64,000 nucleotides of DNA. Source: Obelidium mucronatum. Its lineage: Eukaryota > Chytridiomycota > Chytridiomycetes > Chytridiales > Chytriomycetaceae. A program made the translations under genes and the position numbers. Positions 1 to 11,830 of the stretch are shown here, piece after piece. Numbering within the stretch: position 1 is the first letter of the stretch; every line of letters starts with the position of its first letter. The notes beneath the pieces are model-generated. The model searched no databases and had not been told where the DNA came from. It saw only the letters and a list, made by a program, of their open reading frames with translations. The stretch lies in the NCBI GenBank assembly GCA_025765595.1, contig JAIVFH010000010.1, forward strand, positions 124,001-188,000, given 5' to 3'.

Positions 1-2194
1 CACCTGATGGTGGGCCCTGTGGTCTGTTGAACCATTTAAGTCACACCTGCAGAATCATCACAAATCAGTTGGATGTTTCTGGAATCCCCGCTCTCGTTGC
101 AAGTTTGGGGGTTGGGCAAATGAGTGGAATGGGACCTAAGGAAGTAGAAACGGAAACATCAAACGGCTCCACACAAGCGTCATCAGAAGATGCTGCTGAC
201 GTGGATCCTCGAATCTCAAGAAAACTAATGGAAAGCACAATCCTTTCTGTCCAATTGGACGGTTGTGTCATTGGATACTGTACTGCTGCTACTGCGCGCC
301 GGGTTGCAGATACACTTCGGTACTGGAAAGTTCAAGGAGAGAACAATGTTCCTCTGGATCTGGAAATTGGATTTGTTCCACCTTCGAAAGGTGGACAATA
401 TCCTGGCCTTTTATGTTCAGTACTGCTGCCCGTATGATGCGACCTGTGACCTACCTTCCCAACAACAAGACAGATATGGTTGGATCGTTTGAACAAGTGT
501 ATATGGACATTGCCTGTGTGAAGGAAGATATTGTTGCTGGTGATTACGACTCACATTGAATTGCATCCCAACAAGTATTTTGAGTGTTGTTGCCAACCTG
601 ACACCATTTTCAGATTTCAACCAATCCCCGAGAAATATGTATCAATGCCAGGTATTGTCGCTTTGTGATCTGATACTCCTATGTACTTACTACTTACTTC
701 TGATGTAGATGGGTAAACAATCCATGGGTAACCCCTGTTCATAACTTCCCTAATCGTACCGACAACAAGCTGTATCGTCTTCCAAACATGGCCAGTCTCC
801 TATTGTGCGTACCAGCATCTATTTAATGAATACTGGAATGGACGAGTATCCGAATGGAATGAACGCCGTAGTCGCGGTTATCGCTTACACTGGTTACGAT
901 ATGGAAGATGCTTCGATTCTGTCCAAATCCTCTCATGAGCGAGGATATGGATATGGAACCGTGTATAAGAGTGAATTTATTGATTTGGGTGAAAAGCAAC
1001 GAAGATCAGCCACTGGTGGCAAACCACACTTACACTTTGGCCTCTTTGGTCCCAAGGGAGAGTCATCTTTCATCAAAAAAGACCAATTGGACAAGCTACT
1101 TGTCATTTATTGATGTTGATGGGTTGCCCAAAGTTGGAATCAAATTGAGCGATGGAGAGCCACTTTACGCTTATTATAATGACATTGATGGGCAAGTTAC
1201 TGTGGTGAAATTCAAAGGATTCGAAAGCGCATATGTAGATGAAGTTCGGCTGATAGGTTTGTAGTTTTGAATCCTGTTTACTTGGTTTACTGACTTGAAC
1301 GATAGGCACCGACGATGGCTCCCAAGAGCTTCAGAAAATCCACATTAAATTCCGAATTCAGCGTCCACCTGTCATTGGAGATAAGTTCTCTTCACGACAC
1401 GGACAAAAGGGAGTCATCTCACAGAAATGGCCAACAATCGACATGCCATTCTCCGAATCTGGAATTGTCCCAGACGTTATCATCAACCCACACGCTTTCC
1501 CGTCTCGTATGACGATTGGAATGTTTGTTGAGAGTCTTGCAGGAAAATCAGGAGCTCTTCACGGACATGCACAAGACGCAACGCCATTCCAATTTAATGA
1601 AGACCACGCCTGCCGCTGACTTTTTCGGTAAAGAACTTGCAAGCGCTGGATTCAACTACCATGGAAACGAACCAATGTACAGTGGAATCACGGGCCAGGA
1701 GTTCAAGGCGGATATCTACATTGGAGTAGTCTACTACCAGCGTCTGCGTCACATGGTGTCCGACAAGTACCAAGTGCGTACAACTGGACCCATTCACAAC
1801 CTCACACATCAGCCAATTAAAGGTCGTAAACGGTTTGGTGGTATCCGTTTGGGAGAAATGGAACGTGATTCTTTGCTAGCGCATGGTGTCAGTTTCATTC
1901 TTCAGGATCGGTTGATGAACTGTTCAGATTATTCTCAGTGTCACGTGTGTAGGCTATGTGGATCTATTCTAGTCCAATTGCAATTAGCGGAAAGTTTGGG
2001 GCTTCCGATGGTGCTGGTGGGTTAGATGGTGTTGGATCAGGTGATGCGTTAAGCGAGGATCGCTGATGCGATTCGAGTGCTTGATGTGTAAAACTTCAAG
2101 AGGCATTGATGTTATCGCTGTTCCGTATGTGTTTAGGTATTTGTGTGCAGAGCTGGTGGCGATGAATGTCAAGCTAAAGTTGGATGTTGAATAA
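1..2194 (+). CDS. RPA2: RNA polymerase I second-largest subunit (RPA2/Rpa135), C-terminal part, 5' partial, frame-broken
   Basis: This encodes the second-largest subunit of nuclear RNA polymerase I, which forms part of the catalytic cleft for pre-rRNA synthesis. The frame is open at base 3 and reads [12 protein letters not shown], a hallmark of second-largest subunits. Downstream are GYDMEDA (about 895-915), the Pol I-type [16 protein letters not shown] stretch (about 1846-1893), and a C-terminal CxxC...CxxC zinc site (VCRLCGS near 1945, CLMCK near 2080). The end [10 protein letters not shown]...KLKLDVE stops at 2192-2194 and fits the family C-terminus. Introns lie near 650-710 and 1257-1304. 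At least six single-base slips (near 404, 535, 555, 733, 785 and 1610) are needed to keep the conserved frame. An essential gene this broken suggests consensus errors or a decayed copy; the sequence cannot decide. Confidence 0.88.
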
Positions 2195-2482
2195 TGATTG
2201 GGGGTTGTTCGATATTTCGTTTACAAAAATACATTTTCGAAAGTTAGTCATAGTGGTTTTTTTTTCGATATCGTCTCATGTTTTCGCCAGCGGGGTCAAT
2301 GTCTCAGGGTGTTGGCCAGCATGAAGATGTTCATTCGAAATTAGACAATTTTCGACATTCGACAATTTCCTCGATCGTTGCATCCTCACAGCAACGCGTT
2401 GCAAGGAACAATTATCAGTAATCCACTCGGAAACAAACGGGTTTACTAGTATCTAACGTCAGCCAAAACGTGGGATAGTTCA

Positions 2483-5151
2483 ATGACTCCAGCATCGCCC
2501 CCTTCACAACATCGGTCTCCACAGGTGGCGAATCGCAGGCCTTCAAAAGACCTGTTGAGCAGCAAAATACCTGCAAGATTGATGAAAGATCAAGGACCTC
2601 GAATCGGACCTTATTCTTTGGGAAAGACTCTTGGTGTTGGAAGCACAGGTTGAGATTCTTCTCCAGAAACCACATAAGGAACTTATCTTCCCAACACAGG
2701 TCGCGTCAAGCTTGGGACTCATATTGAAACCTTGCAGAAGGGTAGCCATCAAAATTATCCCAAAGGATTCCTTGGTTCGTCAAAGTAGCTCTGAAAGCGT
2801 TGACTCCAACACCTCCTCCGATGCAGTCAAGGCAAAAAAGCTGAATGAAAAGACGGAACGCGAAATAACTATTATGAAGCTAATCCAGCATCCGAATGTG
2901 ATGCAACTATACGATGTGTATGAAACTGAGAAAGAGTTGTGAGACCACGTTTTTTTGCAACCCTCTCTATATGGTCTTTAACTATCATTGCCTCCAGATA
3001 TTTAATTTTGGAGCACATTGAAGGAGGAGAGTTGTTTGATTATCTGGTTTCGAAAGGGCGTTTGTCAGAAGAAGAAGCACTTGACTTTTTTCAACAAATT
3101 ACATTTGGGGTCGACTATTGCCACCGGCATCTCATATGGTGAAATAATGACGAAAATGTCTGCTCTATACTAACTTAGTCTAATTCTTTATTTTCAAGTC
3201 ACAGAGATTTGAAGCCAGAAAATCTACTCCTCAATAAAGACCACCAAGTCAAAGTTGCCGATTTTGGGATGGCTAGTCTGCAAGTAATGGGGAAAATGCT
3301 CGAAACATCTTGCGGGAGTCCTCATTACGCAAGTCCGGAGATAATCAAGGGTGTAAAATACGATGGGGCTGCTGCGGATGTCTGGAGTTGCGGAGTTATT
3401 CTATACGCCTTGTTGACAGGCAATCTGCCATTTGACGACGAAAATATCCGAAAACTGCTTTCCAAAGTGAGAGAATTTGACTCTGAAGTGAAGAATCTAC
3501 TAAATCACAACAAAATGTTCAAACACAAAGGTCAAGACGGGATCCTTTGCTATTCCTGATTATGTTAACCCTGACGCCAGAGACTTGATCTGCAAAATGC
3601 TCGTAGTAGACCCTGCCCACCGTATCACCATGGAAGAAATCTTTCAGCATCGCTGGTTCGAGTCTCATCCAGTCAAGAACATGGATGCGTGCAAATATAT
3701 TGTAGACAATGTCACTGACAGATTAGAACCAACGACAATGAATGATGATATTAGTTCCTCCCAAAATATGAGCTTCAAGCCACTCATAATAGGAGTCAAT
3801 GATCCCGATTCCCTTGATTTGGAAGTTGTCAGCTCTCTGGGATTTCTTGGATGGACTGGAAACGAAAAGGGGTTACTTCAGGCTTTACTCTCCCCAGAAA
3901 AGAACATTGAAAAGGTGTTTTATAATCTATTATGCAGAAAGAAATGGGATCAATTCGAGAATTATGGTCGTGAAACCTCGTCGAACTGGGATATTGCTGG
4001 TGGTGCCAAAAGAAGAGTTGGATCCATTTCGATGAGCTCAATTCACCATGGAGACAACGAAAGTGGGACTTACAGCCCCTCTATTTCTCGATTGGATGTT
4101 TACAAGAGTGAATTGAATCTAGTTCGTCAAAATTCATCGAGCGTCGATTCTCTTGTTGACAATTCGGGTTCAATCGTTACTTCCGATGATCAATTACCCT
4201 GTTACCCTGAAAATTTGAACGGAAAATTAGCACCGAAAGCTGTAGCAGAGGGTAGCCGCACCCACAGTCCCCTTTCAAAATCCATACAATCTGAAGAACC
4301 TAGCATGAATTCACCAGCGGTTGAGGATAAATCTGTGTTGCGAAGTACAACCGATGAAGGCAAACGTTTTCCACCGCCGCCTATAACTCCTCGAACCAAA
4401 AGATCTCCACCAACTTTGAGAGCTGTCAGCGAGCCATCAAAGAAACTTGCTGACGGCATATATCCAAGTCCAACGACGCAAACTAGTCCAGGCCCACATA
4501 GGAAAATGAGTACGATAGTAACGCCCCTTTTTTTTGCCAATCATGCTAATTGCGATATAATTCAGGCTTATTCGACGATGGGGCAGCCACACCCCCAATC
4601 TCACCCACAAAAAAGCATTGGTTCAAAGGCTTTAATTATACTCCTCCCGAAATAAGTCTAACTTCAACGCATAATATCGCAAAAACCGCCGAAGCGGCTT
4701 TACTGAGACTGAACGTAAGTCGCTGTAATTTCTTTTTCCTCTCTCACATACATTTTTTTTAAAGGATCTTCACGTGAAACACCAAACGGACAACTATGGT
4801 CTCTGGCGGTGCAAATATGAGGAAAAAGTAACAGATGCATCAGAATGGAACACACCGTCGCCAAACTTTCTCAAAAACTTTACCCGGAAACTATCCATCT
4901 CAATGAAAGGTCAAGAAGCACCTTCTTCAGGTTCCCTATCTGGAACACTAGTAAACATATCGAAATCATCTGCTGCTGCTGCTGCTTCTTCTTCTTCAAC
5001 GAAAAGCGTTAAATTCAAAATGGAGGTTTTGGAACCTGTGTCTTCAAGCACTACTGGGAGTAGGATTGTATTTACCCATCAGCAGGGGTCTTATAGTTTG
5101 CTCCAAGCTGTTGTTCGGTCCTTTAAAGCGTCCTGGCCCTTGGGTGTTTAA
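2483..5151 (+). CDS. SAD/Hsl1/Gin4-type serine/threonine protein kinase
   Basis: This is a protein kinase of the CAMK/SNF1-related branch; relatives control cell polarity and the morphogenesis checkpoint. Exons: 2483-2648, 2700-2938, 2998-3138, 3199-3466, 3531-4509, 4566-4714, 4765-5151. Seen in order are the glycine loop GVGSTGRVKLG, VAIKII, catalytic [17 protein letters not shown], and [14 protein letters not shown]-like segment (about 3800-3960) follows, then a long Ser/Pro-rich linker. The C-terminus has a TRxxC-like, KA1-type region ([10 protein letters not shown] onward). DFGMASL together with [10 protein letters not shown] is typical of SAD/Hsl1/Gin4 kinases rather than Snf1. One extra G near 2742 disrupts the frame before VAIKII. 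The gene converges on the minus-strand SH3 gene. The family assignment is secure; the exact orthologue is not. Confidence 0.9.
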
Positions 5152-5295
5152 CAATAAAAAAGTACGCATTCATGTTAAAAATATGCAGTATGTATTTCGT
5201 TTCCAAAACCAGTTGAAAAACATGTGGGATTGTTTATAAACAGATGCCATTTCTTTTTTTGAAATGTAAGCCAAAGCTACTGGGTTTTGTTTCTT

Positions 5296-7021
5296 TTATC
5301 GCCGTTGATACATTGAAGAAATTCGAGTAGAAACACGAGACTGCCGATTACTGGCGGGCCTCTTGTCTCCAAGAGCCACGAGACATGAGAGCGGCACGGC
5401 TCCAATCGCGCCCGTAGATTCCTTTTGTGCTGAAGCCCACCCGTCGTCATATCTAATCAAAATTGATAAATGTACTGAACAGGTTTCACCAAAGAAAAAT
5501 GAATGTTGTAGACTCACGTTTCCTGAATTATCAGAATCTCTCCATAAGACAAAGTGAGCTCATCACTTTGCTGCGCTTGATAAGCCTCAATGACTTGCAT
5601 CTTGACAAACAACCCATCGCCATCTCCATTGTAGTTGCTTTCTCCATCCCCGTATTCACTTTGATATTCGCTCTGGTATTCACTTTGATACTCGCTTTGA
5701 TATTCGCTCTGGTATTCGCTTTGATCCCCAAACTCAGATTTAGCTTCGTCTGGACGACGAGGAGAGTTGTTGTATGCAGAATCAGTGCTCTGCCCACGTT
5801 TCCCAACATCGTATCCAGAGTCCGTACTTCGATTACGGCTTTTAGCAGCACCACCGCCAAACATGCTATCGAAAACACTTTTTCGTTCACCTCTCCCACC
5901 ATCGGTTTTTTGCCGCCGCAGCGTGGCTCGACCACGCGCAATAGTACCCACCCGGTACGGCGTAGGTTCCTCGGGATCATTCATATTCTTGTACCGCTCC
6001 GGTAACTGCGCCATTCCTTCCGGTTGATACGCAGACGTTGTATCATTTGCCCAGTTTTTCGATTTCAGAATCCCCATCCATGTTAAACTCGCGAACGCCA
6101 TGACCGCCCAAGCGACACCAGAAGCGATCCAGGGGGTGTCTCTGGCCGGCAGGACGAGTGCATATTTCTGAGCACGCGTGAGTGGACCAAGAGGGTTGAT
6201 TGGTCTCGTTGCTTCTTGGAAGCCGCCTGGAGTTCTTGGACCTCCGACAATGGAGCTTGAAGCTGAGCTCGGTGTTGTTGTTGTTCCAGTTCCCAAGTTC
6301 TTGCACAAGGCAGCATCGGTCGCGTCCAAATTAGAGGTTCCACCACAAAAGGAAGAAGCGTCGGCACTGTTTATGAATCCTGCATTCACGAGATCTGATG
6401 AGATTCCTTGAGAACAGACGGCCGTGTCGTTTGAATTGAACATTGAGAAGCAAGCGTCGTAATAAACGTTTGAGGTTGACGTCTTGCTAGTTTTACTGGC
6501 AGTAATACTGCTTGTCATAAAGATTTGCCGTGCCGTCATGGCTTGGGTGGAGGGATTAGCTGAACACACTTTCGCATCGTTGAAGACGGCTTGGACAGAG
6601 TTGATGTGGCTGAAACAAGAATCTTGACATAATGGTTTGTATTGCATTGGAGGAGAAGGGGAGGAGTTGCATTGCTTCATTGAGAAGCTGACAAAGTAAT
6701 TACACATGACTGACTGATGGAAACGAATGTTGCGGCCAGTGAAACCTGGACACTCATATGTGCTCTGGAATCCGGATATAAACTGAGATGATGTGTCCAT
6801 TGACTGCATCACATATGCGTCGAATGCGGCCATGTTTGGAATTTGTGATGAGGCGAGAACGTCTGGATGGGAACAATAACAGTCAGCTTTCGATGTGTTC
6901 AAACATTCTACTTACTGAAGCCGTTCAAATCCGGACAGGCCATCGAGTTTGTCAGCTGAAAGCATGATCCCTTGCCGTCCATCGTTGGGTAAGGTAAGTC
7001 AGCGGTTTCTGTTTCAGATTT
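5296..7021 (-). CDS. Single-pass membrane protein with cytoplasmic C-terminal SH3 domain (5' end unresolved)
   Basis: Exons on the minus strand: 7021-6916, 6862-5518, 5452-5296. The N-terminal region is rich in spaced cysteines (about 200 residues), followed by a Ser/Thr-rich stalk and one hydrophobic helix (WIASGVAWAVMAFASLTWMGI). A basic Ser/Asp-rich cytoplasmic region follows, with six near-perfect YQSE repeats (about 5640-5730). The C-terminus is an SH3 domain split by the last intron (EAYQAQQSDELTLSYGE...YDDGW...GAVPLSCL). The layout resembles fungal Fus1/Sho1-like adaptors that couple a membrane receptor to a cytoplasmic signalling complex, but no orthologue is recognised. The first exon is not resolved: frame is open to an acceptor at 7021 and no convincing signal peptide appears upstream. 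Confidence 0.75.
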
Positions 7022-7354
7022 CTAAAAAAAAATGCTTGGAAACAAAATTTCTGCCGCTTGTTACCACATTCATTATTAGGTTCTAACCGTTAATAAACTC
7101 TGCTGTCTTTCATAATGAGTTAATCGCATCCTCATTATCCAATTGATGCACACACTAACATCAGAACAAAGAAGAGGAACCACAGGATTTATGTATACAA
7201 TGCTGAAGCAGATAGACTTCTGTTTTTATTTTTTTTATATCATACGAACTATTGATCCCGAAACATAATCCTTGTGAGAAATCATTTATAAAATGCTTTC
7301 CCCATCAAGAAAAATGTTACAACAAGACGAATCCCCCCGAAAAAACCAAACCGT
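7022..7354. other. Intergenic: uS8 3' side / SH3-gene 5' side
   Basis: AT-rich stretch between the uS8 stop and the first supported SH3-gene exon. It probably contains that gene's missing first exon and promoter. I see short open stretches on the minus strand but no start that can be defended. Confidence 0.4.
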
Positions 7355-8055
7355 TCAGTAGAAGAATCCAAGAATCTTTCCACCAGTCTTCTTACGACGA
7401 GCCTCTTCGTGGTCCATGATACCAGCAGAGGTGGTCAAGATGATGTAACCGAATTGACGGGATGGCAACAAGTAGTTGACCCAGTTTTCGACATCGTCTT
7501 GCTTAACGTTGAAACGTGGGGAAATGACACCACACTTGTTGATGCGTCCAATGAGTTGAACGACAATCTTTCCGGAACGGTGGTCATCGATGATTTCGAA
7601 TTCGCCAATGTAACCTTTTGAATGTGTACAAAAGAGTCAGTCAATCGAGAACAGATCGAGGATTATATAGATTGGAGTTTGGGGGGTGGGTGGAAGAAGG
7701 GGAGTTGTGGAAGAGAGTAAAACCCAAGTTTCCGGAGATGAAATAATGGAATCTGGGCTGTAATCTCGTCTCCCGATTACTCTTTCGAAGCCTTAAAAAA
7801 CGTCTTGTCGACTCAAAAAGTTGACGATGGAACGTCCGACAGTGTCTAGTTATAACTTCGATTGCATAGGGGAAAAAGGGAATGTGGGAAGGAAAGATAA
7901 AAACAAGGATGTGAAGACGCACCGTGCTTCTGCATGACAGAAAGGAACTTGACAATAACCTTGGAGGATGGACGGATCAAGACTTGACGCTTGCCCATCT
8001 TCTCGGCGTTGACAATAGACTTCAAGCAGTCGTTAAGGACGGAAACGCGGACCAT
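7355..8055 (-). CDS. RPS22: 40S ribosomal protein uS8 (RPS22/RPS15a)
   Basis: Cytosolic small-subunit protein that binds the central domain of 18S rRNA. Exons: 8055-7923 and 7614-7355, giving 130 residues, the normal eukaryotic uS8 length. The start [19 protein letters not shown] and the end GGKILGFFY match the family. The single intron (7615-7922, 308 bp) is much longer than other introns here. I looked on both strands for box C/D snoRNA motifs in it and saw no clear C box. The gene is divergent from member 1 of the tandem membrane-protein array about 1 kb upstream. Confidence 0.97.
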
Positions 8056-9095
8056 TTTTTAACTGGCGAAACAAGGCATTAGATGAAAGTAAATAGATGG
8101 AAGTAAATCAGCAAAAGACAGAGTCAGTGTGGCGAGAAACCGTGAATCTATTTCATGAAAACCCAACAACCACCAACGAGAAACACTCATATAAATCGAT
8201 GTATAACTAAAGAAAAGGAAGATAAGATACTGGCCAGCGTTTTCAACAGAACTAATTGAGGGTATCGATTGGAGGTTCAGAGGGACACTGTAGTGCACCC
8301 CCCATCCCCACCAACGTCATGACTCATCAAATAGAGACCGTTTACAAACAGCAGGCTACTTTTTCGCCATCGGTGTCTCCCGTTATAAATAACGAGAGAG
8401 CGATGAGAAATTGGCAACATGGAGGCCTCTTTTTTGGAGACCCCGCAAGTGCACTTCAAACGAAATAAAGTAAGATGCCCTAGCTAAACGCAAGCCAGGT
8501 GCTTCACAGGATCGAATCTGCCCCCTCTCTTATAGCATCAGATCATGATGTGTGATCCGTTAGGAGATGTCGTTGGGTCTCATACATGACTGCTACCGGG
8601 CAATCACTCATCGCCATCGTAACGAGAGGATTCCCCAGCGAAGAGCCATCATACGATTCATTGGATGCAGCAGTGCATAATACACGTGCAGGCGGTGGTT
8701 GGGTGAGGTGGTGATGGATGGGTGAGGTACGCACGTTTGCGAATAAAAAGTGAAGGAGCGCAAATGTGTCAAGTCTGAACCAAAACATAACAAAGTCACC
8801 GATATCTTCTCAAACCCCTCGAGAGAAACAGCATAGTAGCAATACACTGCGACATGTGCATCTACAGCTATGCAATGAGGCGGCATATGAAAAAAGCAGA
8901 TTGAATCACCATCTTTATCCAACACGAAAACGTTACCACTTTTGGATGACTATACAACCAAAGAAGGAGTATAACGGTATTCCGCGTTTGAAGCAAAAAC
9001 ACCATCTTACGTTATTTGTTATGAAAATCTAGATAAATGACTTGGTGGTTGTCATTCATTTCGATTCCGACAATTCTCACTGAAATCTTCTCAAA
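8056..9095. other. Divergent intergenic region between uS8 and array member 1
   Basis: About 1 kb shared upstream region of two divergent genes. It contains a TGACTCA (AP-1/Gcn4-type) heptamer near 8320 and short AT-rich runs. A pyrimidine-rich segment ends in CAG just upstream of the uS8 start, so a 5'-UTR intron is possible. No coding signal is convincing on either strand. Confidence 0.4.
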
Positions 9096-10301
9096 ATGAA
9101 CTCCTTGGTCCAGAGCATCCAAGGCCCAGACGGCACTGTCACGTCAACACTCTATCTGTCAAGTCTATATCTGCTTGCGATCCCAAATGGCCTCAATAGC
9201 ATCACAGCCACATTCACTGACGGAACAACAACTCTTTGTTCTGTCGCATCACAATCCATCCCAACCAAACCAACAGCAAAGTGTCCCAAAGAAATATTTA
9301 TCCCAGACTGTGCCAGTTTCTCGTGCACAAGCGATCGAGTACCTTCTTCGCTGTCTGCTGATGGAGCTGTGACAATACAAGCATCATTTTCAATCTGTGC
9401 CACTTCAGGATCAAAGAAGCGATGTTTCCCGGATATCGCATCATCAGTACCGACGGTTTTCAAATCTGGAAATACACAAGTTAACCCGCTCCCATCAACA
9501 ACAGCGGTTCTCCCATCAACAACAGTGGTTCCCCAAAACCTGCCACCGTCTTCTGCTCAACAATCTGGAGGAATAATGAACAACGAAGTCCTTCAAGTAA
9601 TTCAACAGCAACAATCAAATACTTCGCCGAATTCTGGGTCGCCATCACCAGCTGTTATTGCGGTTCCTGTTTTTGGAATTGCTGCCTTTTTTGCAGTTAT
9701 CGCAGCAGTGATTCGATACCGAAAGAAGCAAACAGAAGTGAAAGAGAAATCTGAAGCGGTTTTATCTGAAGCGTTTGATGACGCGACAGCTACTGTAAGG
9801 AGAAACAACAATCCTCCTTCATTGAACAGAGTTGTTCCGTTGCAACAACCATATCAGCCTCCTCAAGAATTGGATTCAGTTTACATTCCAAAACGCGCCG
9901 AGTCATATGAATCCGCTCAACTCATGAAAACAGTGTATCAGGATGGTTCTTCTCAACTCGGATCATCTTCAAGTTCCTTGAGGGAAACGCCACCCATTGC
10001 GCAGAATATGATGCAATTTCCACCGCCACCTTCTCCTTTATCGTCTAGTTTTTCTACACCGTCACTGCGTATTGATCCAAGTGCAACGGGTCGTTTAAGG
10101 CGTGGTTCCGATTCAACAACTGCCTCTGTATACAATGTGCCATCGATTCCAACGATGGGAGTATATGGTTATTCTACAGCAAGTGTTGAGTCCAGTCCTG
10201 TAACTGGAGGGTTTCCGGGATATTACGACCAGTATGGGAACTACCACTATTTCACAGCAGAGCAGTTGAAAGCGCAGCAGCCACGTCAAGCTTATTCGTA
10301 A
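9096..10301 (+). CDS. Tandem-array membrane protein, member 1 (six-Cys domain, TM, PGYYD tail)
   Basis: This gives 401 residues in one exon. Residues 1-110 form the family N-terminal domain (QxxQGxxG...STLYLxxxYL) with cysteines at 48, 63, 72, 77, 101 and 110. A Pro/Thr/Ser-rich stalk follows, then a TM helix at about 186-207 ending in RYRKK. The cytoplasmic tail is Ser/Pro-rich and ends with PGYYDQYGNYHYFTAEQL. The Arg/Lys after the helix predicts N-out/C-in, yet no signal peptide precedes the cysteine domain. The plan resembles fungal wall-stress sensors (Wsc/Mid2: Cys domain, mucin-like stalk, TM, short tail) but is not recognisably homologous. It is the first and intact member of the nine-gene array. 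Confidence 0.85.
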   Translation: MNSLVQSIQGPDGTVTSTLYLSSLYLLAIPNGLNSITATFTDGTTTLCSVASQSIPTKPTAKCPKEIFIPDCASFSCTSDRVPSSLSADGAVTIQASFSICATSGSKKRCFPDIASSVPTVFKSGNTQVNPLPSTTAVLPSTTVVPQNLPPSSAQQSGGIMNNEVLQVIQQQQSNTSPNSGSPSPAVIAVPVFGIAAFFAVIAAVIRYRKKQTEVKEKSEAVLSEAFDDATATVRRNNNPPSLNRVVPLQQPYQPPQELDSVYIPKRAESYESAQLMKTVYQDGSSQLGSSSSSLRETPPIAQNMMQFPPPPSPLSSSFSTPSLRIDPSATGRLRRGSDSTTASVYNVPSIPTMGVYGYSTASVESSPVTGGFPGYYDQYGNYHYFTAEQLKAQQPRQAYS

Positions 10302-10415
10302 TAAAGAAGAAAAAAGAAGCTTATTCATAACTGTTTTTCAAGGTCTATCATGGTTTTGATGTAATTTCTGGTAATTTCAGTGGTGAAATTGGATAAATTT
10401 GATCAGCCCTTCTGA

Positions 10416-11650
10416 ATGGCACAACGCACAACAACGACCCAAAGTGAGTAGGAGTGAGTGACTGAGTGGTGGCGATGGGGTAGGCTCTTGATGCTGACAG
10501 GGTGTTCCAGGCCTGGCGCCAACAACGACAGTGGCTCTCACCACCACTACGACGACCACCACGACCACCACTACAGCGGCCGCAGCGACCACGACCGTTG
10601 CGCCCGCTGCGACCACCACGATCAAGGGTGTTGCCACCGTTGAAACGACGGCATCGAGCCCGGCGACTTCGTCCAGTTCCAGTTCGCCCGTCAGCGGCGC
10701 TGTCATCGGCGGCGCATGTCGGCGGCGGCGTGGCGCTGCTTGCGCTGCTCGGCGTTGCGTTCTGGCTGTACAAACGAAACGCACGGCGGGCGCGCCGCGA
10801 CAACTCGCTGCCGGCGCTGCCTCCACAGCCGCAAGCGGCACAGAAGAACGCCGCCTTCAACGCCGGGAAGCCGCTCGATCTCGAGAACTTGGAAAATGCT
10901 CCGACAAGGTCGCGGGTGCCGCCCGAGCCGCTGCCCGCGGAGGGCGCGGGAGAGCAAGTTCCAATGCAGCAATTTCCAGTGCAGCAACAAGCAGCCGCAG
11001 TACAGTCCAGCCGCAGCAGTACATTCAACCACAGCCCCAATACGTGCAGGATCCTAATGCTGCTGCTGCGTACCAGCAGTATGTCGCTGCTCCGGCTGCA
11101 GCTGATGCTGCTCATTATGCAATGTACGATCCAGCGGTTTACGCCCAACACGCAGCTGCTTACCGTAAGCTACTTTCGATTTTGTACTTTTATTTGATTG
11201 TAATTATCTGATAACTTTCTGGAAACAGAGGCTGGATACGGGTACCCACAAAATGCTGCTGTTGTTGCTCCAGAAAACGCGTCTGCTTACGGATACCCAG
11301 CAAGCACTGTTACTCCCGAACAAGCTTCCGCATATGGCTATCCAGCGAGCACTGTCACTCCAGAGCAAGCCTCAGCTTATGGCTATCCAGCAAACACCGT
11401 CACTCCAGAACAGGCTTCAGCATATGGATACCATCAGGCGAATGCCATGACTCCAGAAGCTGCTTCTGCTGCCGCAGCATATTACGCTCAAAATGCTGGA
11501 TCTACACAATATCCCGGTTATTACGACCAGCAAGGAAACTACCACTACTACGCTACCGAACAAGCTCAACAAGCACAACCTGCTGCTCAACAAGCACAAG
11601 TTGTTCAACAGCCACCTCAAGGTCAGATTCCACAGCCACCACACCAGTAA
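10416..11650 (+). CDS. Tandem-array membrane protein, member 2 (N-terminal Cys domain missing; YGYPAS repeats)
   Basis: Short first exon 10416-10443, intron 10444-10520, main exon from 10521, second intron about 11165-11227, stop at 11650. The six-cysteine domain is absent: the start MAQRTTTTQ leads straight into an uninterrupted Thr/Ala stalk. A TM helix (GGGVALLALLGVAFWLY) followed by KRNARRARR is in a different frame, so at least one indel lies near 10700-10725 and another near 10990. The tail has four tandem copies of an ASAYGYPASTVTPEQ unit, then the family motif YPGYYDQQGNYHYY and a Gln-rich end. The 10.5-10.95 kb part is far more GC-rich than its neighbours. It is a related but architecturally distinct member. 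Confidence 0.65.
11248..11427 (+). repeat. 45-bp in-frame tandem repeat in member 2
   Basis: Four near-identical 45-bp units each encode a 15-residue block of the form ASAYGYPA(S/N)TVTPEQ. They lie on the presumed cytoplasmic side of member 2. Synonymous differences between copies show they are not a recent collapse artefact. Confidence 0.8.
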
Positions 11651-11830
11651 ATTATCATCAAGCCTTGAAAATCAATTCGAGTCTATGAAGCGGGGGGGTT
11701 TGTTTTACAGTAGATTTTATACACAAAATACAGAATAAATACAGCTTATACTTTATTACTTCAAACTTGGGATTTTGACATGCATCATGAATTTCGGAAG
11801 TTGAAAAAAAAAAAGAACTTCATAAAAAAC

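Noticed and set aside
7615..7922. snoRNA in the long uS8 intron
   Set aside because: No convincing C/D or H/ACA boxes were found on either strand.
8500..8790. Coding ORFs in the uS8/array intergenic region
   Set aside because: Short overlapping frames on both strands without homology, splice context or codon bias.
10348..11151. Long minus-strand ORF opposite member 2
   Set aside because: It is a shadow of the GC-rich, Thr/Ala-coding plus strand; its Cys/Arg-rich composition matches no protein pattern.
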